DNA from: Xanthobacteraceae bacterium
Lineage (GTDB): Bacteria; Pseudomonadota; Alphaproteobacteria; Rhizobiales; Xanthobacteraceae
DNA: 6,746 bases
Direction: 5' to 3'
Assembly (NCBI GenBank): GCA_030037185.1
Contig: JASHRR010000879.1
Span: 1-6,746 of the forward strand
Part shown: in pieces, positions 1-6,637 of the stretch
Numbering within the stretch: the first letter of the stretch is position 1
Layout: each line of letters begins with the position of its first letter
Made by a program: the position numbers and the translations under genes
Notes under the pieces: model-generated
Database searches by the model: none
Seen by the model: the letters and a program-made list of their open reading frames with translations, nothing else
Told to the model about the DNA's origin: nothing

Positions 1-332
1 AGTTACGCAACCGCCGTATGGACCGGCGTTACTCGTGACACAGGGCCCCACGGCTGCCGAGTTGAGCGACGCGACAGGTCATCAGCAATCACACCGGACG
101 TGCTGCCAACGTAGTCGCAAGAACAGCCCTTGACCCATAGCGGCTGTTCGGCGGGTGAGGACGGCCCAATGGCCAAGCTGTTCGGCGTGACCTACGCGCC
201 CATCAACGTCGAAGATTTCGGCCTCGTGCGGCAGGAGAAGCCCGACGCGCACGCGCTAGCCGCTGCCCGCGGCAGCAGGAACGAGCGCACAAACAAGGAT
301 ATCCCGAGGTTGCAGATGTCCGCCCAGTTTGG
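1..332. other. Stretch without a supportable gene
   Basis: All frames were read on both strands. A plus-strand frame from TTG 130 to TAG 336 is open for 68 codons and contains an internal ATG at 169, but it has no convincing ribosome binding site, I recognise no family, and its end overlaps the end of the racemase pseudogene on the other strand. A minus-strand frame is open from about 195 to the left window edge but lacks a clear start. The stretch could be the decayed continuation of the minus-strand block or ordinary intergenic DNA. No repeat, tRNA or terminator was seen. Confidence 0.3.
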
Positions 333-1074
333 CTAGCCGAGGTCTCGAAGAAGCCGGCCGTAACCTTCCACACGAACTTGATGTTTGAGGATCTGCAGCG
401 CCTTCTATAAGGAAGCTTGCAAGCTGGAGATGACGAATGTGCCAGGCTCCTTCTCGAGCGGTTCGACGATCCGACGCACGGCTTGGCGCCCAGAAGGTAC
501 AGTGCGTCTGCGCACCCGGCTTCCTCGGATGGTCGTTTTCCAAGCTCCCAACTCGTTTGCAGGGGCGTTAGGCTAGGCTGGGTCGGCATAGTCGACACCT
601 GAGCCTCGTATGCTCAATATTTCAAATCCGGATTTTTCCAGGAAGCCTTGACCAGTGTTGACGTTATCCGCAAACGGCGTCGAAACTTCATGACTCCGTA
701 TTTTTGCGGGAGGTTCAATTGCCGCAGCCTGGGCGGCAAATGCCCTTCTGTGCCCGACGCGCGTTCGATCTTCTCCACAATGCTCTTGCCGCCACCGTGG
801 CCCGGCACTGCGACCGTCGGCGAGCCGCCGAAAACGATGCAATCCGGTCTTTGCCGAGTTCTGCTGCGGCCTTCTCCGCTAAGGCGGCGTTGACTTCCTC
901 AACGGTGACGTCCTTTGGTTCGAGGCAGATCCGCACCAACGTAACGCCGGGCGGCGCCATGCGGTAGAACTGGCCCGAGAGCGTTTCATTGATGATGCCC
1001 GGAGACAATAGCCGACGCCTCCGATGCCCGTATCCTTTTTTCAGAAGTTCCTGATAATCCGCGGCCCTTCTCAT
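333..1074 (-). pseudogene. Asp/Glu racemase / maleate isomerase superfamily protein, frameshifted remnant
   Basis: The remnant starts at ATG 1074, with AAGGA seven bases upstream, and ends at TAG 335-333. Its total length (about 247 codons) fits a full member of the family that includes maleate isomerase and arylmalonate decarboxylase, cytoplasmic cofactor-independent enzymes. Recognisable pieces appear in order but in changing frames: LLSPGIINETLSGQFYRMAP (about 1010-950), then after a shift near 844 DCIVFGGSPTVAVPGHGGG, then PFADNVNTG and FLEKSGFEILS (about 680-610), then TPLQTSWELGKR and ADALYLLGAKPC (about 570-490), then RIVEPLEKEPGTFVISS and EGYGRLLRDLG at the C-terminus. At least four frame changes are needed, and TAG at 407-405 stands where a Trp codon (TGG) would fit the context. 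The usual first active-site Cys is not obvious in the FGGSP segment, so the exact subfamily is unclear. It lies 166 bases downstream of the amidase, was probably once part of the same block, and cannot now make a full protein. Confidence 0.8.
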
Positions 1075-1222
1075 TTCCGATTCCTTGCGCTGCTATCGGC
1101 GGCGGCGCTTCCTCCCAGTCCGGACCGTCGGGCCGCGCTGCCGGCGCTTGCGCTTGCGCGTAGATGTGCTTTGGTGCGTGGCAAGGCCAAGTACTGCTGC
1201 CCCTCCAATGTGACCGATACAC

Positions 1223-1249
1223 AAAAAAAGCGGGTCTGCATCACCGCTT
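1223..1249 (-). terminator. Probable Rho-independent terminator after the amidase gene
   Basis: Read on the minus strand, AAGCGGT (1249-1243) pairs with ACCGCTT (1235-1228, one bulged C) across a 7-base loop and runs into an unbroken T tract (1229-1223). The right arm ends inside this tract. The amidase stop codon (1243-1241) sits at the stem-loop boundary, so the hairpin forms at the very end of the gene. It would limit transcription into the racemase pseudogene. The stem is short and bulged, so strength is uncertain. Confidence 0.5.
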
Positions 1250-2449
1250 GGCGATGCCGCAGAATCGCGCGAGATCGCAAGCGAGGTCGAGCAGTGCCTC
1301 GTCGGCGCCGGCCCATCCGACGAACGAGAGCCCGGCCGGACAGCCGGCGACAGTGCCGGCGGGAATCGTGACCTGAGGCAGACCGGAGAGACCGGAAATG
1401 CAGGTGAGCCGCATCACGCGCGCTCGGAACGGATCATGTGCCGCAGCCGGGAGATCGATCGGCGGTGCGATGCACGGCGCGGTCGGGAGCGCCATGACGG
1501 TGCCAGGCGGGATCAGGGCGCGAATGTGGTCGCCCGCCGCCGCCATGACCGTGCGCGCTGCTGCTGCGGCATCTTCCGAAACCGTCGCCGCATAGGCAAT
1601 GCGTCCGGCAATGCCAGGACCGATTTGGGGTTTTTCCGCAGTAATAAAGGCGCCGAAACTTTGCCACGCCTCGTGAGCCTGGATCACCCGGAAAGCCTCA
1701 CGCCAGCCGTCGAGACCGTGGGGCGCGATTTGCAATTCCTGGCGTTGAGGAAAAACCGCGGCGGCACGATCGAGGACCTCGCGCCCGAGTGCCGCGACCT
1801 CATCGTCCGCTGCAGCGAATGCGTCCGCAGCAACCATCAGCGTTGCGAGCGTCGCCTCAACGCGCCCTCGTTCGAGGAGCACGCCGCCGACGCGGCGGAA
1901 TACGCCGGGCGTCGCCGCGAACCACCCAACTACGTCGAAGGATGGCGCTATCGCGACGGCGCCCGTGAGATCAATCCGGCCGAGGGTTGGCCTGATGCCG
2001 TAGAGGCCGCAGAACGCAGCCGGAATCCGAACCGAGCCGCCGGTGTCACTGCCGAGTGCAAAGTCGCATACGCCCGCAGCAGCAGCTGCGGCCGATCCGC
2101 TCGACGATCCGCCCGGCATTCGTCCGGGGGCCCGCAGGTTTGCCGGGGTCCCGTAATGGACGTTGATCCCGGTGACGCTATAGAGCATTTCCTCGCAGAT
2201 GGTCTTTCCGATCACGGTCGCCCCCGCCGCGAGGAGCTTGTCGATCACCGCGGCATTGCAGGTCGCCGGCGCCTGGGCGACAAGCCATGTCGGGTTACCA
2301 AGGCCCGTCCTGGTGCCGGCAATGTCGTACATGTCCTTGACCGCGACTGTCAGCCCGGCGAGCGGACCGAAGCTCGCCCCACGTAATGGGGCTACAAGAT
2401 CGTGGGGAACGAAAAACGCGCCGGCACGGGGACGTAACGCTTCTGGCAT
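1241..2449 (-). CDS. Amidase-signature family hydrolase, AMI1-like
   Basis: This 402-residue cytoplasmic serine hydrolase should cleave a carboxamide to the acid and ammonia. The Ser-cisSer-Lys triad is complete: Lys38 in TVAVKD, cis-Ser115 in PGGSSSGSA, and nucleophile Ser139 in SDTGGSVRIPA, with the 24-residue Ser-Ser spacing typical of the family. The start at ATG 2449 is preferred over the in-frame ATG at 2581 because AAGG lies six bases upstream of 2449 and the 44 extra residues are low-complexity, Arg/Pro-rich and unlike the family. From memory, GLGNPTW, the NVHYGTP-type stretch and SFDVVGWFA resemble the plant AMI1 indole-3-acetamide hydrolase / Toc64 branch more than GatA. The length of about 400 residues also fits AMI1 rather than GatA (about 480). 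It lies 153 bases downstream of the quinoprotein gene on the same strand, so co-transcription is likely. The frame is intact. Substrate is unknown; an indole-3-acetamide role is only a suggestion. Confidence 0.88.
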   Translation of the reverse strand: MPEALRPRAGAFFVPHDLVAPLRGASFGPLAGLTVAVKDMYDIAGTRTGLGNPTWLVAQAPATCNAAVIDKLLAAGATVIGKTICEEMLYSVTGINVHYGTPANLRAPGRMPGGSSSGSAAAAAAGVCDFALGSDTGGSVRIPAAFCGLYGIRPTLGRIDLTGAVAIAPSFDVVGWFAATPGVFRRVGGVLLERGRVEATLATLMVAADAFAAADDEVAALGREVLDRAAAVFPQRQELQIAPHGLDGWREAFRVIQAHEAWQSFGAFITAEKPQIGPGIAGRIAYAATVSEDAAAAARTVMAAAGDHIRALIPPGTVMALPTAPCIAPPIDLPAAAHDPFRARVMRLTCISGLSGLPQVTIPAGTVAGCPAGLSFVGWAGADEALLDLACDLARFCGIAKR

Positions 2450-2602
2450 GTGAGACCTTAACAGGAAAAGCGGTGGGCGACGCAATCCGGGGGGCCGCCT
2501 GCGACGCGAGCAGGGATTCGGCGCAGACCTACTGTGGCTTTCCGCGCCGAATTGCCCACCCCCGCCAGTCGCGGAGCGCACTCCGGGCTTGGCGACCCAC
2601 GC

Positions 2603-4333
2603 TCACAACCCGAACACGAACAACATCGGCTGATTGCGTTGTTCCTTCAGTTCAGGGAAGTTGGCGTGCTTGCCGAGTGCGATCCGGCTGAGGCCGGTGA
2701 GGATTGCCACATATTGCTTGCCATTGACCTCGTAGGTCATTGGCGGGGCGTTGAACCCGATCCCGACATTGATCTTCCACATAGGTTCAAGGCTTGTATC
2801 GTCGAGAGCCATGAAGGTTCCGTCGGTGAAGCCAGTGAATAATAGGCCCCCGGCGGTCACCAAGGTGCCGCTGTAGTTCGGGTATGGCACATGGGTGCGC
2901 GCCTTGCGTTGGCCGGTGATCGGGTCATAGGCCAGGATGTCCGTTTCGGCGCGTTCGATCTGCCGCGACCTGCCGCCGAGCATCGCGATGCCACGATCGC
3001 CGGCGATCCTCACGCTCAGCTTTGGGTCCCGTGTGACCTCGGCGCAAGCAGTGAGCGCCGGAATATAGAGTAGTTTCGTCCGCTGGCTGTAGGATGACGG
3101 CCAGAAATTGTTGCCGCCCGACGGACCAGGGCACATTCTCTTAGTCGGAGCGCCGGGCGCTGGGGCCGCGACATTCGCATAGAGCTGTATGTCCCGGCCG
3201 GGATCGTAGTCGACGGGCTTGCCGGTCTTCGGGTCAATACCCTTCGTCCAATTGATGTTGTCGAGATAAGGCTTGGCCAGCACGATCTGCCCGTTCGCCC
3301 GCTCCATCGTATACAGAAAACCGTTGCGGGCGGAGTGGGTGATGAGCTTGCGCGTTTCCCCGTTGATTTGGTCGTCGATCAATATGTGCGAGCCAATCTC
3401 ATCATAATCCCAGGGATCACCGGGCGTGAACTGAAAATACCAGTTCATCTTGCCGATCTCGGGATTCCAAGAAATGACGCTATTGGTATAGAGGTTGTCC
3501 CCGGGCCGGTAATAGGCGTCGAACATGGGAACGGGATTGCCAGTGCCCCAAATGATCTGGTCACTTATGGGATCATAGCTGCCGGTCACCCACATCGCAC
3601 CGCCGCCGGTTTGCCATGCGACTTGACCCTTGTCCTTCCAAGTCTCGCTGCCGGGCTCGCCGGGTGCTGGGACCGCATATCTGCGCCATAGCAGCTTACC
3701 GGTTGCTGCGTCGAGACCGGCAATGTAGTCGCGCACACCGCGGTCACCCCCGGCGGCGCCGACAATGATCTTGTCTTTGACTGCCAGCGGCGCTGCCGTC
3801 AGTTGGACATCCTCCTGTCCCTCGGACAAGTTGGAATCCCAAGCGACCCGGCCATCATCCTTGTTGGTGGCGATCACGCGCGGCGGGTAGCTTGCGGTTG
3901 AAATGACGTAGTTGCCCCACAAGGCGGCGCCACGATTGGAGAGCGGCAATTTCTCCTGTTTGGGGTCCATGCGCCAGAGGATCCGGCCCATGTCGCCCGA
4001 GCGCACGTCTATTTTGTAGACGATGCCCCACAGATCGACGACGTACATGAACCCATCCTCGACTAGCGGAGTGGCCTGAAGGTTTTCGTTGACCGAGGTT
4101 CCCCCAAGCGCAACAGAAAAGGCGAGCTTCAGGTTTTTGACGTTTGCAGTGTCGATTTGGGCGAGTGGGGAGTAGCGCTGCGAATCGTAGCTGCGATGGT
4201 TCATCAGCCAGTTCTGCGGCTCCCTGTCGACATTGACGAGGCGATCGGGAGTGACGTCCGCAGCCATTGCAGGCCAAGCTAATATGCAGCCTGTGAGAAA
4301 TGCAGTGTGGAACGTAACCTTTGATCCTGCCAT
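2603..4333 (-). CDS. PQQ-dependent alcohol dehydrogenase (methanol/ethanol quinoprotein family), periplasmic
   Basis: This 576-residue eight-bladed propeller quinoprotein should oxidise an alcohol or aldehyde in the periplasm and pass electrons to a cytochrome. ATG 4333 is chosen over 4360 because GGGAGG (4344-4339) lies five bases upstream. Residues 1-24 form a signal peptide, probably cleaved after AMA. LTGC at 13-16 is lipobox-like, so a lipoprotein is a weaker alternative. Family landmarks are ATPLVEDGFMYV (87-98), WGTGNP with metal ligand Asn266, RPGDNLYTNS (276-285), WDYD (308-311) with catalytic Asp309 and a second Asp311 as in lanthanide enzymes, and Arg336 in SARNG. The usual Glu metal ligand is Asp197 (GGDRGVRD), and the usual adjacent Cys pair is absent near 128-134 (EKLPLSN). 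There is no haem c motif, so a separate cytochrome is needed, and none is in view. PQQ synthesis genes are also not in view. No convincing promoter was found in 4334-4440. Confidence 0.92.
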   Translation of the reverse strand: MAGSKVTFHTAFLTGCILAWPAMAADVTPDRLVNVDREPQNWLMNHRSYDSQRYSPLAQIDTANVKNLKLAFSVALGGTSVNENLQATPLVEDGFMYVVDLWGIVYKIDVRSGDMGRILWRMDPKQEKLPLSNRGAALWGNYVISTASYPPRVIATNKDDGRVAWDSNLSEGQEDVQLTAAPLAVKDKIIVGAAGGDRGVRDYIAGLDAATGKLLWRRYAVPAPGEPGSETWKDKGQVAWQTGGGAMWVTGSYDPISDQIIWGTGNPVPMFDAYYRPGDNLYTNSVISWNPEIGKMNWYFQFTPGDPWDYDEIGSHILIDDQINGETRKLITHSARNGFLYTMERANGQIVLAKPYLDNINWTKGIDPKTGKPVDYDPGRDIQLYANVAAPAPGAPTKRMCPGPSGGNNFWPSSYSQRTKLLYIPALTACAEVTRDPKLSVRIAGDRGIAMLGGRSRQIERAETDILAYDPITGQRKARTHVPYPNYSGTLVTAGGLLFTGFTDGTFMALDDTSLEPMWKINVGIGFNAPPMTYEVNGKQYVAILTGLSRIALGKHANFPELKEQRNQPMLFVFGL

Positions 4334-4338
4334 GAATG

Positions 4339-4346
4339 CCTCCCTT
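4339..4346 (-). promoter_or_regulatory. Strong Shine-Dalgarno of the quinoprotein gene
   Basis: The minus strand reads AAGGGAGG, then CATTC, then ATG at 4333. This decides the start against the upstream in-frame ATG at 4360, for which the Shine-Dalgarno would lie inside the coding region. Confidence 0.75.
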
Positions 4347-4557
4347 TTGCGATCGCGCACCGCTTTGCTGCGACCGCGCTTGGCGATAGCCTAGATTATC
4401 TGAAAGGCGGTGTCTCAGGGGCACGCAACCGCGCTCGCCGTCAAGACCGCCGGTTGTTCCCCCGCTTGGCTGCGACCGAAACGCCATCAGCAACGACAGG
4501 CTTGGACGGTGGCTCAAACTCGCGGTCATTGGCCTCGGAGCAAATTTTTGACGATGG

Positions 4558-4733
4558 TTTTCAAGCGCAAGACCCGGATATTTGCGCATGTCTGGTATTC
4601 GCGAACCACGGTCGCGTATGTGTATGCCGAGTCGCGGGAGTCGGCATTCCCGGACGACGTGCTGGATAATGTACTGGAGGGGTTCACCGTACTCGTCTCG
4701 GATTTCCATCTCGCGTATGATTGCGTACCGTGC
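4558..4733 (+). pseudogene. IS66-like DDE transposase, internal fragment
   Basis: About 58 codons read through KRKTRIFAHVWYSRTTVAYV (4561-4620) and then GFTVLVSDFHLAYDCVPC (4681-4734). The second piece matches the block around a catalytic Asp in IS66-type transposases, which normally reads VLVSDFYAAYD and is followed by a C-P-Q-Q-K/R-C segment. Here the match stops just after VPC, where the sequence turns into the antisense of the IS1634-like remnant. The N-terminal zinc-finger part, the other catalytic residues and both element ends are missing, so it is a dead fragment. The exact IS family is moderately uncertain; the transposase nature is more secure. The ATG at 4555 is simply the first Met of the fragment, not a real start. 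Confidence 0.6.
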
Positions 4734-4738
4734 GAGGA

Positions 4739-5100
4739 GGTGCTCAGCCGGATAGTCGGGCGTCGTGATCTCAGCCAAGTCGCGCCGGTCGAACAGCGAG
4801 AGCTCGATCGCGCGCGCCTCGGCGAGGCCCTGCATCGCGGGCGCTCGCAGGGCGGTGATCCAGTCGAGCCCCGGCTTGACGGTCTCCTCGAGGCGCGCTT
4901 GCGCGATCATGCCGCGATCACCGATCAGCACCATCGGTCAAGCGTGAACGCTGCTTGAGCTTGTTGACTTGGCTCGCCAGCCTCGACGGATCGCCAGTAC
5001 TGCCTGCGAACACTTCGACGCAACCGAACAGCGTTCGGCCGTGCACAACAGACCGAACACGATCTCAAGCTGGCCGGCCTTTGCCGTCGGGGTTGCAGCC
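4739..5100 (-). pseudogene. IS1634-type transposase, frameshifted internal fragment
   Basis: Reading down the minus strand gives NPDGKGRPA (about 5098-5072), then in a second frame QLEIVFGLLCTAERC (about 5074-5030), then VEVFAGSTGDPSRLASQVNK (about 5023-4964), then LIGDRGMIAQARLEETVKPG followed by LDWITALRAPA and LSLFDRRDLAEITTPDYP (about 4928-4745). These follow the order of IS1634-family DDE transposases, where the VGDRGM block carries a catalytic Asp. At least three frame changes are needed, near 5073, 5025 and 4935. The N-terminus and the whole C-terminal third are absent. The open frame that continues leftward into the quinoprotein gene after about 4739 is accidental. No intact transposase can be made. 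Confidence 0.78.
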
Positions 5101-5229
5101 CCTTACTCGGAAAGTAACCTCCCTGATTTGCCGGCGACCCCTGACTGAGAACGTGCTCGCGGGCGACGGGCGAAAAAGAGCCGGTTTCACGACCCGGGCC
5201 AAGACACAAAGCGCGCCCAGCAGGTCCAT

Positions 5230-5278
5230 CGATTATCCCGCAAAACGAAAGACCTATTAAAGAAAAGCGGGATTATCG
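5230..5278 (+). promoter_or_regulatory. Imperfect inverted repeat upstream of the efflux operon, candidate operator
   Basis: CGATTATCCCGC (5230-5241) and GCGGGATTATCG (5267-5278) are reverse complements at 11 of 12 positions, separated by 25 bases that include an A/T-rich TATTAA (5255-5260). The pair ends 78 bases before the preferred emrA start. A regulator binding both arms, or a hairpin in the leader, could act here. No regulator gene is in view, and an IS-end origin is also possible given the adjacent remnant. Confidence 0.4.
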
Positions 5279-5343
5279 TGCTGAGGTAGGAGACGTATCT
5301 CGATGACGGTCATTGCGCGCGTCTGTCTTGACGCCCGCCTAAC

Positions 5344-5349
5344 AAGGAG
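5344..5349 (+). promoter_or_regulatory. Shine-Dalgarno deciding the emrA-like start
   Basis: AAGGAG stands seven bases before ATG 5357. The in-frame ATG at 5303 has TAGGAG ten bases upstream, a weaker placement. Both could be used, but 5357 is preferred. Confidence 0.65.
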
Positions 5350-5356
5350 CGTCATC

Positions 5357-6637
5357 ATGCTTGAGAACGTTCTGGAAAGGGGTGAATCGGCACCCCTGGA
5401 GGCCGAAAGCCCGCAATCCGTTGCGGTCCTGCCGCATGAACTCACCCGGTCCCGCCGGGACGGGGCGCGCCAGGCGGGTGCGGCGGCGCTTTTGCTCAAG
5501 CGCGCCCCCAGTCAGCCTTCATCGCCGACCGATCGGCGCGAAGGGCGGCCGACCGACATAAAGCAGCAGAGCCGCAGCCTGCTACGTCGTCGGCCGGTTG
5601 TTTCCACCATCGGCGCATTTCTCCTCGCCTCAATCATCGGCGCGGGCTATGTGGATGTCGACTACATCCGGCATTTCGAGTCGACCGACGACGCCTTCAT
5701 CGCGGCGCGGCAGTCCTCACTGGCCCCGAAAGTATCCGGCTACATCACCGCCGTCCCCGTCACCGACAATGAGCACGTGGCCGCCGGCGATGTGATCGCC
5801 CACATCGATGACCGCGACTATCGGATCGCCCTGCAGCAGGCGCAGGCACAAGTCTCGGCCGCGCGGGCCAGCATCGAGGACATCGATGCGCAGCTTGACG
5901 TGCAGCAGGCACAAATCAGCGCCAACCAGGCGAAGGTGGATCAGGTGCAGGCGGGGCTGGTGTTCGCGGAACAGCAGGCGGCGCGTTACGAACACCTGGG
6001 GCAAACGGGCTTTGGCACCGTACAGAATGCCCAGCAATATACCTCGCAACTGCATCAGCAGCAGGCCTCACTGCAGAGTGCAAAGGCGACCCTCAAACTG
6101 GCACAGCGTCAAATTGAGGCGCTGATGGCACAGCGCGACAGCGCGGCTGCGAGCCTCGCGCAAGCCGAGGCCCAGCGCGACCAGGCGCAGCTCAATCTTT
6201 CCTACACCACGGTTGCGGCGGCCCAATCAGGGCGCGTGGTCAACCTGGGCGCTGCCGTCGGTCAATTCACGCAGCCGGGCGGGAGCCTAGCGATGTTCGT
6301 GCCGGATCAAATCTGGGTTACGGCGAACTTCAAGGAAATCCAGCTCGATCACATCCGGCCCGGAGCTTTGGTGACGCTGCAGATCGACGCCTATCCGGGA
6401 CGCGTGATTCGCGGCCATGTTGACAGCGTTCAGCCCGGATCCGGCACCGCGTTCTCGCTGCTGCCGGCCCAGAATGCGACCGGCAACTACGTCAAGATCG
6501 TCCAGCGGGTGCCGGTCAAGATCATCATCGACAATCCGCCGACCGACGTCGCGCTCGGCCCGGGCATGTCGGTGGTTCCGACCGTGCGGATCGACCCGTC
6601 GCCGTCCATCTACGAGACGCTGGGGAGGTACCTATGA
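5357..6637 (+). CDS. emrA: HlyD/EmrA-family membrane-fusion (periplasmic adaptor) protein
   Basis: This 426-residue adaptor would link an inner-membrane MFS pump to an outer-membrane channel for efflux of toxic compounds. Residues 1-79 are cytoplasmic, polar and Arg-rich, followed by one membrane segment at about 81-99 (VVSTIGAFLLASIIGAGYV). STDDAFIAA (109-117) is the usual EmrA entry motif. The first lipoyl half follows (about 121-152, APKVSGYI to AHIDD), then a Gln/Ala-rich coiled-coil hairpin (about 157-282). The second lipoyl half is at about 285-316 (SGRVVNLGAAVGQFTQPGG), and the beta-barrel has IWVTANFKEIQLDHIRPG (319-336) and DSVQPGSGTAFSLLP (356-370). The first gene of an operon, it overlaps the transporter gene by ATGA. 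The N-terminal tail before the membrane segment is longer than in Escherichia coli EmrA (roughly 20-30 residues). Starting at 5303 would give 444 residues. The drug or metabolite exported is unknown. Confidence 0.92.
   Translation: MLENVLERGESAPLEAESPQSVAVLPHELTRSRRDGARQAGAAALLLKRAPSQPSSPTDRREGRPTDIKQQSRSLLRRRPVVSTIGAFLLASIIGAGYVDVDYIRHFESTDDAFIAARQSSLAPKVSGYITAVPVTDNEHVAAGDVIAHIDDRDYRIALQQAQAQVSAARASIEDIDAQLDVQQAQISANQAKVDQVQAGLVFAEQQAARYEHLGQTGFGTVQNAQQYTSQLHQQQASLQSAKATLKLAQRQIEALMAQRDSAAASLAQAEAQRDQAQLNLSYTTVAAAQSGRVVNLGAAVGQFTQPGGSLAMFVPDQIWVTANFKEIQLDHIRPGALVTLQIDAYPGRVIRGHVDSVQPGSGTAFSLLPAQNATGNYVKIVQRVPVKIIIDNPPTDVALGPGMSVVPTVRIDPSPSIYETLGRYL

Larger units (their letters stand above)
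4558..5100. mobile_element. Mosaic of two insertion-sequence remnants, IS66-like and IS1634-like
   Basis: Two transposase fragments of different families lie head-on: plus-strand IS66-like coding sequence up to about 4733, and minus-strand IS1634-like sequence from about 5100 down to about 4739. Neither has its own ends, and no terminal inverted repeats or target duplications were recognised, so neither can move by itself. The 224 bases between the quinoprotein start and the first fragment hold no recognisable gene. Confidence 0.65.

Noticed and set aside
648..967. Plus-strand frames over the racemase region
   Set aside because: They are antisense to clear racemase-family segments and show no family features of their own.
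1436..2386. Long plus-strand open frame of 316 codons
   Set aside because: It lies entirely antisense to the amidase, whose catalytic motifs are intact. The translation is Arg-rich and low in recognisable features, as expected of a GC-rich shadow frame.
2449..2581. Amidase start at ATG 2581
   Set aside because: The extra 44 residues are low-complexity and unlike the family. ATG 2449 has the better ribosome binding site.
3855..4934. Long minus-strand open frame of 359 codons joining the IS1634-like piece to the quinoprotein region
   Set aside because: Only the first 65 or so residues resemble a transposase. Past about 4739 it is antisense to the IS66-like fragment, then intergenic, then out of frame over the quinoprotein gene. 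It is not a real fusion.
4410..4958. Plus-strand open frame of 182 codons as a complete gene
   Set aside because: Only its middle (about 4558-4733) resembles an IS66-type transposase. Its C-terminal part is the antisense of the IS1634-like remnant.
5257..5499. Minus-strand open frame of 80 codons overlapping the start of the emrA-like gene
   Set aside because: It is antisense to a well-supported gene start, has no recognised family and no clear ribosome binding site.
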